Position numbers and translations under genes: made by a program. From the NCBI GenBank assembly GCA_016192105.1, contig JACPUV010000015.1, positions 1 to 45,984 of the forward strand: a stretch of DNA of 45,984 nt. The letters are read 5' to 3'. The stretch is from Sphingobacteriales bacterium. GTDB taxonomy: Bacteria; Bacteroidota; Bacteroidia; Chitinophagales; Chitinophagaceae. The notes under the pieces were generated by a model. The model saw nothing but the letters and a program-made list of their open reading frames with translations, ran no database searches and was not told the DNA's origin. This document shows, in pieces, positions 15,684 to 23,760 of this stretch (within the stretch, counting starts at the first letter, position 1; each line of letters begins with the position of its first letter).

Positions 15684-18026
15684 CTATACCGCCTTGCTTT
15701 CTTTACGCAGCCGTTTCCACCAGCCGGACCGTTTTACAATCTCCTGGGTGGATACTTTACTCTTGATCTGGGCATCTACAACAGCGATCTGTGCCATATT
15801 GATGATGCTCCGGACAGAACTGCCCAATTGCAGGATATGCACCGGTTTCTTCAGTCCCAGCAGGATCGGTCCCACGGCATCCGCCATATCCAGTTCTTTC
15901 ATCAGGTTATAGGCAATATTGCCGGAGGCCAGGTTGGGGAAGATCAGGGTATTCACATCCTTATCGATCAGTTCGCTGAAAGGATAGTTTTCTTTCATCA
16001 GTTCTTTATTGAATGCCACGCTGGCCTGCATTTCACCGTCCACCACCAGGCTGGGCATCTTCTTTTTTACGATCTCGCGGGCCCTGGCCACCAGTTTGGC
16101 TTCGGCTGAATCGCTGCTGCCGAAAGTGGAATAGCTCAGCATGGCGATCCGGGGTGTAATATTGAAATGGCGGACTTCCCGGGCAGCCAGCAAGGTGATC
16201 TCGGCCAGTTCTTCCGCCGTAGGGTTAAAGTTGACGGTTGTGTCTGCCAGGAACAGGGGGCCTTTCTTGGTCAGCATCATATACATACCGGCGATCTTAG
16301 TAACGCCTTCTTCCGTACCGATGGTCTGGATGGCCGGGCGGATGGTATCGGGATAATTCTTGGACAAACCCGAGATCATGGCATCGGCATCCCCGCATTC
16401 CACCATCATACAACCGTAGTAGTTTCGGTCCTTCATCACTTTCTTCGCTTCATAGGCATTGAAGCCCCTGCGTCCTCTTTTGGCAAAGAAAATTTCCGCG
16501 TACTGGTTTCTTTTCTCCTCTAAGGCGTCACTGCGCGGGTCAAAAATGGGCAGGTCGTCAATATCAATGCCATTTTCCGCAGCGATGCTCCGGATCTTGG
16601 CCTCATCACCCAACAGGATGGGGTAACCGAGTTCTTCATCAAAAATGATCTGGGCCGATTTGAGGATCTTGACATTGTCGGCTTCGGCAAACACGATCCG
16701 TTTCGGGTCTTTCCGGGCCTTGCTCCCGATTGCCCGCATGACCTGGTTATCGAGACCCAGCCGTTTATTCAGGTCGTTAGTGTAGGCATCCCAGTCAGTA
16801 ACCGGGTGCCGGGCCACCCCGCTTTCAATGGCGGCTTTGGCCACGGCCGGTGCCACGGTAGAGAGTAAGCGCGGATCCAGGGGTTTGGGAATGATATAAT
16901 GTTCACCGAAACTGATATTGGTTTCATTGTAGGCCATGTTCACAATATCGGGTACGGGGGTTTTGGCGAGGTCAGCCAGCGCTCTTACCGCGGCCAGTTT
17001 CATGGCTTCGTTGATTTGTGTGGCTTTTACATCGAGGGCACCCCGGAAAATATAGGGGAAGCCCAGCACATTGTTGACCTGGTTGGGATAGTCACTGCGG
17101 CCGGTGGCCATGATGATATCTTTGCGGGCCCCGGTGGCTTCTTCCCAGCTGATTTCGGGATCGGGATTGGCCATTGCGAAAACAATGGGGTTCTTGGCCA
17201 TGGTCCTGATCATCTCTCCGTTCAGCACACCTCCCTTACTTAGCCCGATAAACACATCCGCATCTTTCAGCCCTTCGGCCAGGCTCAGGTTCTTCCCTCC
17301 GGCTACAAATCCTTTTTTCAGTTCGTCCAGGTCGGTACGGCCTTCATGAATTAAACCCTTGCTGTCGAACACCCGGAAGTTTTCTTTACGGGCACCCAGT
17401 GCGATATACAGTTTCATGCAGGCCATGGCTGCGGCGCCAGCGCCACTGACCACGATTTTTACTTTATCCAGTTTTTTCTTCTGGATCTCACAGGCATTGA
17501 GCAGGGCCGCTGCACTGATGATGGCAGTACCGTGCTGGTCATCGTGCATCACCGGGATATTCATGACCTCCTTCAGTTTCTTTTCAATGATAAAACATTC
17601 AGGGGCTTTGATATCTTCCAGGTTGATGCCGCCGAAAGTGGGTTCCAGTGATTTTACAATCTGTATGAATTTTTCCGGATCTTTTTCATTGATCTCAATA
17701 TCGAATACATCAATATCCGCAAAGATTTTGAAGAGTACGCCTTTCCCTTCCATCACAGGTTTACCAGCCTCGGGCCCGATATCACCCAGTCCGAGTACGG
17801 CTGTTCCATTACTGATCACGGCCACCAGGTTTCCTTTGGCGGTATATTTATAAACATCTTCCCGGTTGGCGGCAATTTCAAGACAGGGTACGGCTACACC
17901 GGGAGAATAGGCGAGGGACAGGTCTCTTTGTGTCTTGGCTTCTTTGGTGGGGATTACTTCGATCTTTCCAGGTCTTCCTTTCGCGTGGTATTCGAGGGCT
18001 TGTTGCTTGCGCAGGTCGTTTTGCAT
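15684..18026 (-). CDS. maeB: NADP-dependent malic enzyme, MaeB type (malic enzyme + phosphotransacetylase-like domain)
   Basis: The 780-aa cytoplasmic enzyme converts malate to pyruvate and CO2 with NADP. The N-terminal malic domain (about 1-160) has SLAYSPGVAVPCLEI and NGTAVLGLGDIGPEAGKPV; the NAD(P)-binding domain (about 165-410) has the GAGAAAMAC motif; the C-terminal half (about 430-770) is a phosphotransacetylase-like domain thought to sense acetyl-CoA, with VDGEMQASVAFN. Length is close to E. coli MaeB. The frame is open upstream to 18086, but MQNDLRKQQALEYH at 18026 is the conserved start. A -7-like TACCTTG (18077-18083) overlaps the trailing edge of the previous gene's terminator. Confidence 0.95.
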   Translation of the reverse strand: MQNDLRKQQALEYHAKGRPGKIEVIPTKEAKTQRDLSLAYSPGVAVPCLEIAANREDVYKYTAKGNLVAVISNGTAVLGLGDIGPEAGKPVMEGKGVLFKIFADIDVFDIEINEKDPEKFIQIVKSLEPTFGGINLEDIKAPECFIIEKKLKEVMNIPVMHDDQHGTAIISAAALLNACEIQKKKLDKVKIVVSGAGAAAMACMKLYIALGARKENFRVFDSKGLIHEGRTDLDELKKGFVAGGKNLSLAEGLKDADVFIGLSKGGVLNGEMIRTMAKNPIVFAMANPDPEISWEEATGARKDIIMATGRSDYPNQVNNVLGFPYIFRGALDVKATQINEAMKLAAVRALADLAKTPVPDIVNMAYNETNISFGEHYIIPKPLDPRLLSTVAPAVAKAAIESGVARHPVTDWDAYTNDLNKRLGLDNQVMRAIGSKARKDPKRIVFAEADNVKILKSAQIIFDEELGYPILLGDEAKIRSIAAENGIDIDDLPIFDPRSDALEEKRNQYAEIFFAKRGRRGFNAYEAKKVMKDRNYYGCMMVECGDADAMISGLSKNYPDTIRPAIQTIGTEEGVTKIAGMYMMLTKKGPLFLADTTVNFNPTAEELAEITLLAAREVRHFNITPRIAMLSYSTFGSSDSAEAKLVARAREIVKKKMPSLVVDGEMQASVAFNKELMKENYPFSELIDKDVNTLIFPNLASGNIAYNLMKELDMADAVGPILLGLKKPVHILQLGSSVRSIINMAQIAVVDAQIKSKVSTQEIVKRSGWWKRLRKESKAV

Positions 18027-18076
18027 AACGTAGTTTATTAGGTAGTCATTCGGCACAATGCGGTCAAAACGAACCG

Positions 18077-18083
18077 CAAGGTA
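18077..18083 (-). promoter_or_regulatory. Putative -7 element of maeB
   Basis: TACCTTG on the minus strand, followed by C, lies 50 nt before the maeB ATG and begins two bases after the hairpin of the preceding terminator (18086-18130) ends. The hairpin therefore occupies the space where a -33 box and spacer would lie. Confidence 0.4.
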
Positions 18084-18085
18084 CA

Positions 18086-18130
18086 AAATAATAACCCGAA
18101 TGCGCCTGATCGGTATTCGGGTTATTATTT
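18086..18130 (-). terminator. Terminator of the M20 peptidase gene
   Basis: A perfect 16-bp inverted repeat, AAATAATAACCCGAAT / ATTCGGGTTATTATTT, with a 13-nt loop. Both arms end in A/T tracts, so it can act in either direction; it lies 71 bp after the stop codon of the M20 family gene. Confidence 0.85.
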
Positions 18131-18201
18131 ATTCAGTCCAAATAAAAGGGGACCAAAACAGGCTTCCGCAAGGGGTAGCGTTGGAAAAATCGGGTTACCG
18201 G

Positions 18202-19380
18202 TCAGTAGATAACAGAAGCACCCAGCCAGGCCATCATCCCCATACCGGTCTCAATGGCCGATTCGTCAATATTGAAATTGGGGGTGTGTACACCCGCTGT
18301 AATACCCCGGGATTTGTTCATGGTGCCCAGCCGGAAGAAACAGGCCGGAATTTCCTGCGCGTAATATCCAAAATCTTCAGCACCCATCCGGAGTTCGGTC
18401 TCGCTGACATTTTCGGCTCCGATGTATTCTTCTGCTTTGGCCATTGCTTCCGCGGTAAGCCGTTCGTTATTCATCACGCAGGGGTAGCCGATATCAATAT
18501 GCAGGTCTGCTTCTCCACCCATTGATTGCACGAGGTCATGGGTCAGTTTGCGCATCAGTTCATGGGCTTTAAACCGCCAGGCTTCATCCATCGCACGGAA
18601 AGTACCCATCAGTTTCACTTCATTGGGGATCACGTTCGTGGTATTGCCGCCCTGGAAGGAGGTGATGGATAGTACGGTAGGATTAAAGGGATTGTTCACC
18701 CGGCTCACCAATTGCTGGAGTGCAATAATTAAATGTGAACTGATCAGGATCGGGTCCACTGTCAGGTGTGGCGAGGCTGCATGTCCGCCCTTTCCTGTTA
18801 TGGTAAAATAAAGTTCATCTGCGCTGGCCATGACTTTTCCGCCACGGAAACTGAGCTGTCCCGCCTCTAAGATCGTGTTTACATGCAAGGCGAGGATCGC
18901 CTGTGGCCTGGGGTGCTCCAATACGCCGTCTTTGATCATCAGGGAAGCGCCACCCGGGTTTTTTTCTTCGCCCGGCTGAAAGATCAGTTTTACGGTTCCT
19001 TCCCATTTGTCTTTTAATTCCGACAGGATCCTTGCTGCGCCCAGGAGGCAGGTGGTATGCACATCATGTCCGCAGGCATGCATCACGCCTTCGTTCTTCG
19101 ATTTATAGGGGATATCGTTTTCTTCTTTGATCGGCAGGGCATCCATATCCGCCCGCAGGGCAATGATGCGGCTGCCCGGATTTTTTCCCTGTATCAGGCC
19201 GGTCACACCGGTTGTGGCTTTTACTTCAAAGGGAATACCCAGCTCAGCCAGTTTTTGCTGTACAAATTTTGACGTCTCGAATTCCTGGTAACTCAGCTCG
19301 GGATGGGCGTGCAGGTGATGACGGATATCAATGTATTCCGGGGCATATTGCTTTGCCAGGGCTTTTATCGTTGCATACAT
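18202..19380 (-). CDS. M20 family metallopeptidase (N-acyl-amino-acid amidohydrolase-like)
   Basis: The 392-aa protein belongs to the M20D di-zinc hydrolases, which cleave N-acyl amino acids, hippurate or small peptides. It has the conserved HHLHAHPELSYQE start (about 21-33), MHACGHDVH with metal ligands His101 and Cys103, the catalytic GEEKNPGGA region near 135, a dimerisation domain containing GKGGHAASPH, and a C-terminal metal-ligand segment GVHTPNFNIDE. There is no signal peptide, so it is cytoplasmic. The exact substrate cannot be decided. Its -7 element TATTTTTG (19385-19392) is only 4 nt from the ATG and coincides with the T-tract of the upstream gene's terminator. Confidence 0.92.
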   Translation of the reverse strand: MYATIKALAKQYAPEYIDIRHHLHAHPELSYQEFETSKFVQQKLAELGIPFEVKATTGVTGLIQGKNPGSRIIALRADMDALPIKEENDIPYKSKNEGVMHACGHDVHTTCLLGAARILSELKDKWEGTVKLIFQPGEEKNPGGASLMIKDGVLEHPRPQAILALHVNTILEAGQLSFRGGKVMASADELYFTITGKGGHAASPHLTVDPILISSHLIIALQQLVSRVNNPFNPTVLSITSFQGGNTTNVIPNEVKLMGTFRAMDEAWRFKAHELMRKLTHDLVQSMGGEADLHIDIGYPCVMNNERLTAEAMAKAEEYIGAENVSETELRMGAEDFGYYAQEIPACFFRLGTMNKSRGITAGVHTPNFNIDESAIETGMGMMAWLGASVIY

Positions 19381-19384
19381 GGGG

Positions 19385-19392
19385 CAAAAATA
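19385..19392 (-). promoter_or_regulatory. -7 element of the M20 gene, 4 nt from the ATG
   Basis: TATTTTTG then CCCC then ATG (19380) on the minus strand. The same bases form the T-tract after the hairpin 19393-19423. Transcription should start at or within a few bases of the ATG. Confidence 0.55.
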
Positions 19393-19423
19393 AACAAACC
19401 ATTCTATAGAGGAATGGTTTGTT
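19393..19423 (-). terminator. Terminator of the SPOR-domain gene
   Basis: A perfect 12-bp stem, AACAAACCATTC / GAATGGTTTGTT, with the 7-nt loop TATAGAG, followed on the minus strand by TTATTTTTG. It is 23 bp after the SPOR gene stop and 12 bp before the start of the M20 gene. Confidence 0.88.
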
Positions 19424-19446
19424 CGGCGAAGTCACTATTTTGAGGA

Positions 19447-19929
19447 TCAGAGGGAAATTTCCTCTTCTCCCGGTTTGACAGATTTTACTTCGATGGTGTC
19501 GTTCATGATAAACACGCCTTTCGGGAAATAGCGATTCAGCTTTTTCTGGTAGGCTTCGGCATCTTTGCGGTCTTTGAAATTCCCGGCTTTTACTTTGTAA
19601 TAGGGCGACTGGTGCCAGAGATAGGCTTTCAGTTCAGGGAAATAGGTATAGACCTTTGTTTTCGCCGTTAATGCCTCATCCCGGTTGCTGGTACTTATGA
19701 TCAGGAGGCGGAAACCTTTGTCGGTCCGGCGGCCGGCCCGGCTGGTCTCTTCGTTGATCTGTGCCTGTTTTTTTACCAAAAGATCCACCCGGGAGTCTTT
19801 ATGTACTTTCACATAATTGGTATCTGTCCCGTTCTTCCCGGTCGTGTCTTTTAAGACCGCTTTGGGGTTCTCCTGGGCGATACTGTTCAGGCTGATCAGT
19901 ACTGCGGTAAATGTTAAAACGAATTTCAT
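19447..19929 (-). CDS. Exported SPOR domain protein
   Basis: The 160-aa product has a signal peptide (MKFVLTFTAVLISLNSIAQ), a short charged linker and a C-terminal SPOR domain at about residues 72-145, including GFRLLIISTSNRDEA and YYKVKAGNFKDRKDAEAYQKKL split between its strands and helix. SPOR domains bind denuded glycan strands of peptidoglycan, often at division sites, so this protein probably acts in the periplasm. It stands alone between the M20 gene and the aldehyde dehydrogenase genes. A partial -7-like GATATTTG is at 19944-19951, with low certainty. Confidence 0.88.
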   Translation of the reverse strand: MKFVLTFTAVLISLNSIAQENPKAVLKDTTGKNGTDTNYVKVHKDSRVDLLVKKQAQINEETSRAGRRTDKGFRLLIISTSNRDEALTAKTKVYTYFPELKAYLWHQSPYYKVKAGNFKDRKDAEAYQKKLNRYFPKGVFIMNDTIEVKSVKPGEEEISL

Positions 19930-20034
19930 ATCAGTTAAAAGTGCAAATATCTTACCAAAATAAAAGCTGATCCGGGGATTGCTTCTGTTTATTGGTTAAA
20001 AACGTTTTATAAATTGTGTTTTAACCGTCAGGAC

Positions 20035-20919
20035 TTAATAACCACCCCCGGCGCCGGCAATATTCTCCACGGGGTGCCAGGTGGTCTTGATCTCCTGGCT
20101 GTCCATGATAAAATAAGGCGATTGTCCTTCGGCGCTGTACCAGTTTACTTTATCATAAAAATGGACCCGTTTCAGGTTTGATGCCGACTTTTCCCGAATC
20201 AGTTTCTGTACATCAGAATTATTTTCGCAATAAAGGGTTGCATTGACATCCATATGATCCGTGAACCAGGAAACCAGTTCGGCAGGTTTACCTGTTAAAA
20301 TATTGACCACCCCCCCGGGAAGATCGGAGCTGTTCAACACTTCCGCAAAAGTGACCGCACAGAGGGGTTTGGTTTCGCTGGCCAGCACCACGCAGGTATT
20401 ACCGCCTGCGATCACGGGCGCGATCAGGGATACCAGTCCCAGTAAAGCGTCACCCTGCGGTGCAATGATGGAGACCACACCCGTGGGCTCCGGTACAGAA
20501 AAATTAAAATGTGAACTGGCAACGGGATTCACTGCACTGAATAACTGCTGGAATTTATCGCACCAGCCGGCATAATAGATCAGGCGGTCTATAGCCAGGC
20601 TGATTTCTTTTTCGGCATGGGCCCTGGTGGCATCCTGTTGGATCAGTTCATCAATAAACTGCGCTTTTCTTCCTTCCAGCATTTCAGCCATGCGGTAAAG
20701 GATCTGGCTCCTGTTGAAGGCAGCCCGGCTGCTCCAGCCACCGAAAGCACTACGGGCCGATACAACGGCATCCCGGAAATCTTTCCTGGAGCAGAGGCAT
20801 ACATTCGCCAGTTTTTTCCCGGCTTTATTAACGGGACTGTAATAACGGCCGGATTCGGTCCGGGGGAACTGACCGCCGATATAGATTTTGTATGTTTTGA
20901 GTACTTCCAGGCGAGGCAT
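20035..20919 (-). CDS. Half-length, non-catalytic aldehyde dehydrogenase-like protein
   Basis: The 294-aa product aligns by eye with the N-terminal (NAD-binding) half of the aldehyde dehydrogenase encoded just upstream, sharing blocks such as YYAGW, APVIAGGNT and LPGGVVNILTGKPAE. The catalytic half is missing: no general-base Glu (ELGGK is replaced by HFYDK), no catalytic Cys, and the oxyanion Asn of PWNFP is replaced (APQGDA). It therefore cannot be a normal dehydrogenase. The frame is intact from an ATG at 20919, and nothing resembling a lost C-terminal half follows before the next gene, so it looks like a maintained pseudoenzyme. It recalls the dead second module of ALDH16-type proteins; a regulatory or structural role with the active neighbour is my inference. 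Confidence 0.82.
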   Translation of the reverse strand: MPRLEVLKTYKIYIGGQFPRTESGRYYSPVNKAGKKLANVCLCSRKDFRDAVVSARSAFGGWSSRAAFNRSQILYRMAEMLEGRKAQFIDELIQQDATRAHAEKEISLAIDRLIYYAGWCDKFQQLFSAVNPVASSHFNFSVPEPTGVVSIIAPQGDALLGLVSLIAPVIAGGNTCVVLASETKPLCAVTFAEVLNSSDLPGGVVNILTGKPAELVSWFTDHMDVNATLYCENNSDVQKLIREKSASNLKRVHFYDKVNWYSAEGQSPYFIMDSQEIKTTWHPVENIAGAGGGY

Positions 20920-20944
20920 ATTGTAAAGTTGTAGATGTTATTTA

Positions 20945-21024
20945 AATGTTGACAGGTTTAAAGGTTGACAGGTTGACAAGGTGGTTTTCTTAGGGTGTCC
21001 TTGTTAACTTTTCAACTTGTCAAC
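20945..21024. repeat. Word repeats and inverted repeat between the two aldehyde dehydrogenase genes
   Basis: The 92-bp gap contains GTTGACAGG three times, including the exact 20-bp copy at 20964-20983 shared with the aspS leader, then the complementary words CCTTGTTAAC and TTCAACTTGTCAAC at its far end (the latter reaching into the last codons of the active enzyme). The gap can thus fold into an imperfect hairpin. Confidence 0.6.
20964..20983. repeat. Dispersed 20-bp word repeat, copy 2
   Basis: Identical to 2320-2339 and in the same orientation. It lies 45 bp upstream of the half-aldehyde dehydrogenase start on the opposite strand. Confidence 0.85.
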
Positions 21025-22526
21025 TGAACGTAGGGCAACAACCCATGCAATCCTCCCTCTCTTCCAAACCCGCTTTCCTTATAGCCGCCGAATGGTGAGG
21101 CAGGGTCAAATTTGTTGAACGTATTGGCCCATACCACCCCGGCCCGGAGGCGTTTGGTCATATTGAAAATTTTAGAACCTTTATCTGTCCATACACCGGC
21201 ACTTAATCCATAGGGTGAGTTATTCGCTTTTTCAATTACTTCGTCATCGGTCCTGAAGGTAATAATGGCCAGTACAGGTCCGAATATTTCTTCCTGGGCG
21301 ATCCGGTTACTCTGCGCCACATTGGTAAAGAGGGTGGGGCGGCAGTAGAATCCTTTGCCCGGCAGGCGGCAGCTGCTTTCATACATTTCAGCGCCTTCTT
21401 TTTTACCAATGCTGATGTATTTCCGGATCGTGTCCAGTTGTTGTTTCGAATTGATGGCGCCGATATCGGTATTCTTATCCAGTGGGTCGCCCACCAGCAG
21501 GGACTCCATCCGGTCTTTTAATTTCCGGATCACTTCTTTTGCCACGGATTCCTGTACATAGAGACGGGAGCCGGCGCAGCAAACATGACCCTGGTTGAAG
21601 AAGATTCCGTTGATCACCCCTTCCACGGCCTGGTCAAGCGGGGCATCTTCAAAAATGATATTGGCGGCCTTACCGCCGAGTTCGAGTGTGGCTTTTTTGT
21701 TTGTCCCGGCGATGGCCCTTTGTATGATCTTGCCTACTTCGGTGGAGCCGGTAAAAGCGATCTTATTGATACCGGGATGATTCACGATGGCTGCCCCGGT
21801 AGCACCGGCGCCGGTAAGAATATTCACCACTCCGGGAGGAAGATCCGCTTCCTGTATTATTTCAGCCAGTTTGAGTGCCGTTAGCGGAGTCGTTTCTGCG
21901 GGTTTCAGCACCACGGTATTCCCGGTTGCCAGGGCCGGCGCGATCTTCCAGGCCGCCATCAGCAGGGGAAAATTCCAGGGAATGATCTGTCCCGCCACTC
22001 CCAGTGGGGATGTGCGTCTGTTGGGAAAAGCATATTCCAGTTTATCGGCCCAGCCTGCATAATAAAAGAAATGATTCGCCGCGGTGGGTACATCAAAATC
22101 GCGGCTCTCGCGGATGGGCTTGCCACCGTCGAGTGTTTCAATGATGGCCAGTTCCCTGGCTTTTTCCTGTACTATTCTCGCGATGCGGAAAATATATTTG
22201 GCTCTTTCTTTGGGCGGCATTTTCTTCCACACATCTTCATAGGCCGTCCGGGCCGCGTCCACTGCCTTGTTCACATCGGCCTCACTGGCTTCGGCTACTT
22301 CAGCCAGTTTTTCTTCATTCGCCGGGTTGATAGTGGAAAAATATTTTTTACTCAATGGTTTTTGCCATGTGCCATTGATAAACAGGTCATATTGTTTATC
22401 GATCGTAGCGGCGCTTTTACTTTCCGGGGCGGGAGCATAGGACCAGGAAGTATCAAATTTCAGGCGGATGGTATTGCTTTTTTTACCGGAAGGCTTACTG
22501 CGGACTGCCTTTTTTTTCGTTGCCAT
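21012..22526 (-). CDS. Aldehyde dehydrogenase (NAD(P)-dependent), full length
   Basis: The 504-aa enzyme oxidises an aldehyde to its acid. It has the oxyanion/NAD segment IIPWNFPLLMAAW, the cofactor loop FTGSTEVGK, general base Glu282 in LELGGK and catalytic Cys316 in NQGHVCCAGSR, plus the C-terminal EEIFGPVL and PFGGYKESGFGRE motifs. A lysine-rich N-terminal extension (MATKKKAVRSKPSGKKSN) precedes the domain. The frame stays open to 22604, but the ATG at 22526 is the better start. It lies 115 bp after deoC and 92 bp before the half-length paralogue, all on the minus strand. With deoC upstream, acetaldehyde from deoxyribose-5-phosphate is a plausible substrate. Confidence 0.93.
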   Translation of the reverse strand: MATKKKAVRSKPSGKKSNTIRLKFDTSWSYAPAPESKSAATIDKQYDLFINGTWQKPLSKKYFSTINPANEEKLAEVAEASEADVNKAVDAARTAYEDVWKKMPPKERAKYIFRIARIVQEKARELAIIETLDGGKPIRESRDFDVPTAANHFFYYAGWADKLEYAFPNRRTSPLGVAGQIIPWNFPLLMAAWKIAPALATGNTVVLKPAETTPLTALKLAEIIQEADLPPGVVNILTGAGATGAAIVNHPGINKIAFTGSTEVGKIIQRAIAGTNKKATLELGGKAANIIFEDAPLDQAVEGVINGIFFNQGHVCCAGSRLYVQESVAKEVIRKLKDRMESLLVGDPLDKNTDIGAINSKQQLDTIRKYISIGKKEGAEMYESSCRLPGKGFYCRPTLFTNVAQSNRIAQEEIFGPVLAIITFRTDDEVIEKANNSPYGLSAGVWTDKGSKIFNMTKRLRAGVVWANTFNKFDPASPFGGYKESGFGREGGLHGLLPYVQLTS

Positions 22527-22641
22527 ATATGTATTGATTCTATGGGTGTTATTAATAAGCGTTGAATAGTGAGCAGTTGTTTTAATTGGCAGAGAAATAA
22601 GCAATATTCAATGTTCAATTTTCAAACTTCATTTGAAATGG

Positions 22642-23562
22642 CTAATCTGCACTGAAATAGTTTCCTGCCTGGTACAGGCCTGTCTCTTCTTTCACCAGTT
22701 GCATTAATACATCATTGGCCAGGCTGCTGGCGCCGAAACGGAACCATTCATTGCTCAGCCAGTCTTCCCCCAGTACTTCTTTTACCATCACTAAGTAATG
22801 GAGGGCCAGTTTCGATTTGGAAATACCACCCGCCGGTTTCATGCCGGTCATTTTGCCGGTCCTGTAATAGAAATCGCGGATGGCTTCCAGCATTACCAGG
22901 GTTACGGGCATAGTGGCGGCGGGCTGAATTTTACCCGTTGATGTTTTGATAAAATCAGCCCCGGCCTGCATGGCGATATCACTGGCACGGCGCACTTTAT
23001 CATAGGTGCCGAGTTCGCCGGTTTCGAGGATCACTTTCAGTCTTGCCTCCCCGCAGGCTTCTTTGATCATCGCGATCTCATCATATACAAAATTGTACTC
23101 ACCGGCATGGAATTTCCCCCGGCTGATCACCATATCCACTTCATCGGCGCCATTGGCCACTGCGTATTTTGTGTCCCGGATCTTTACATCCCGGGGAGCT
23201 TGTCCGCTCGGGAAAGCCGTCGTCACGGAAGCCACTTTGATCCCCGAGCCTTCCAGCGCTTTTTTCGCCACTTTTACCATAGTGGGGTACACGCAAACTG
23301 CCGCTACTGTGGGAAGTCCGGGCAGGGCATCATGCGGGTGCATGGCCTTATAGCAAAGCTGTTTTACTTTTCCGTCGGTATCCTTTCCCTCGAGGGTGGT
23401 GAGATCGATCATGTTCAATACCAGTTTCAGCCCGTTGAGCTTGGTTTCTTTTTTGATGCTGCGTTTGGTGAAACGGGAAGCCCTTTCTTCCACCCCCACC
23501 TGGTCGATGCGGGGAGAGAGGCTGAAGTCCGGCCGTATTATTTTTTCCCTGGGTAATGGCAT
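22642..23562 (-). CDS. deoC: Deoxyribose-phosphate aldolase
   Basis: The 306-aa class I aldolase splits 2-deoxy-D-ribose 5-phosphate into acetaldehyde and glyceraldehyde 3-phosphate. It has the Schiff-base Lys206 in FIKTSTGK, the second conserved Lys in TGMKPAGGIS and the NGADEVDMVISRGKF segment with the catalytic Asp. It is longer than E. coli DeoC (259 aa) because of a charged N-terminal extension of roughly 45 residues, as in several Bacteroidota and actinobacterial versions. It is the first gene of the probable run with the aldehyde dehydrogenases. A TACTTTTG -7 element is 19 nt before the ATG. Confidence 0.95.
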   Translation of the reverse strand: MPLPREKIIRPDFSLSPRIDQVGVEERASRFTKRSIKKETKLNGLKLVLNMIDLTTLEGKDTDGKVKQLCYKAMHPHDALPGLPTVAAVCVYPTMVKVAKKALEGSGIKVASVTTAFPSGQAPRDVKIRDTKYAVANGADEVDMVISRGKFHAGEYNFVYDEIAMIKEACGEARLKVILETGELGTYDKVRRASDIAMQAGADFIKTSTGKIQPAATMPVTLVMLEAIRDFYYRTGKMTGMKPAGGISKSKLALHYLVMVKEVLGEDWLSNEWFRFGASSLANDVLMQLVKEETGLYQAGNYFSAD

Positions 23563-23581
23563 ATTGCTGGTTTCTGGTTTT

Positions 23582-23589
23582 CAAAAGTA
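23582..23589 (-). promoter_or_regulatory. -7 element of deoC
   Basis: TACTTTTG on the minus strand, 19 nt before the deoC ATG, matches TAnnTTTG. No obvious -33 box. Confidence 0.5.
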
Positions 23590-23712
23590 AAACTATTTAT
23601 GGGGATTAATAGTGGGTAAATAATAACTATAAGCCACTGAAGGTTAACGGTTATTTTATCGTCAAAGCGGGGTTCCCGCCGTTCATCCTTTTCGTGCGGG
23701 GGCAAACGGGTT

Positions 23713-23742
23713 TTTGTGTAAAATCGTTTTTTGATAACTTTC
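23713..23742 (+). promoter_or_regulatory. Promoter of the two amidohydrolase genes
   Basis: TTTG (23713-23716), an 18-bp spacer and TAACTTTC (23735-23742) approximate TTTG-N19-21-TAnnTTTG, followed by an 18-nt leader to the ATG at 23761. Confidence 0.45.
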
Positions 23743-23760
23743 AATAAAATCAACAACTGT

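Noticed and set aside
20035..20919. Pseudogene of aldehyde dehydrogenase broken by a frameshift
   Set aside because: No remnant of the catalytic half follows in any frame before the SPOR gene, and motif positions are replaced rather than interrupted.
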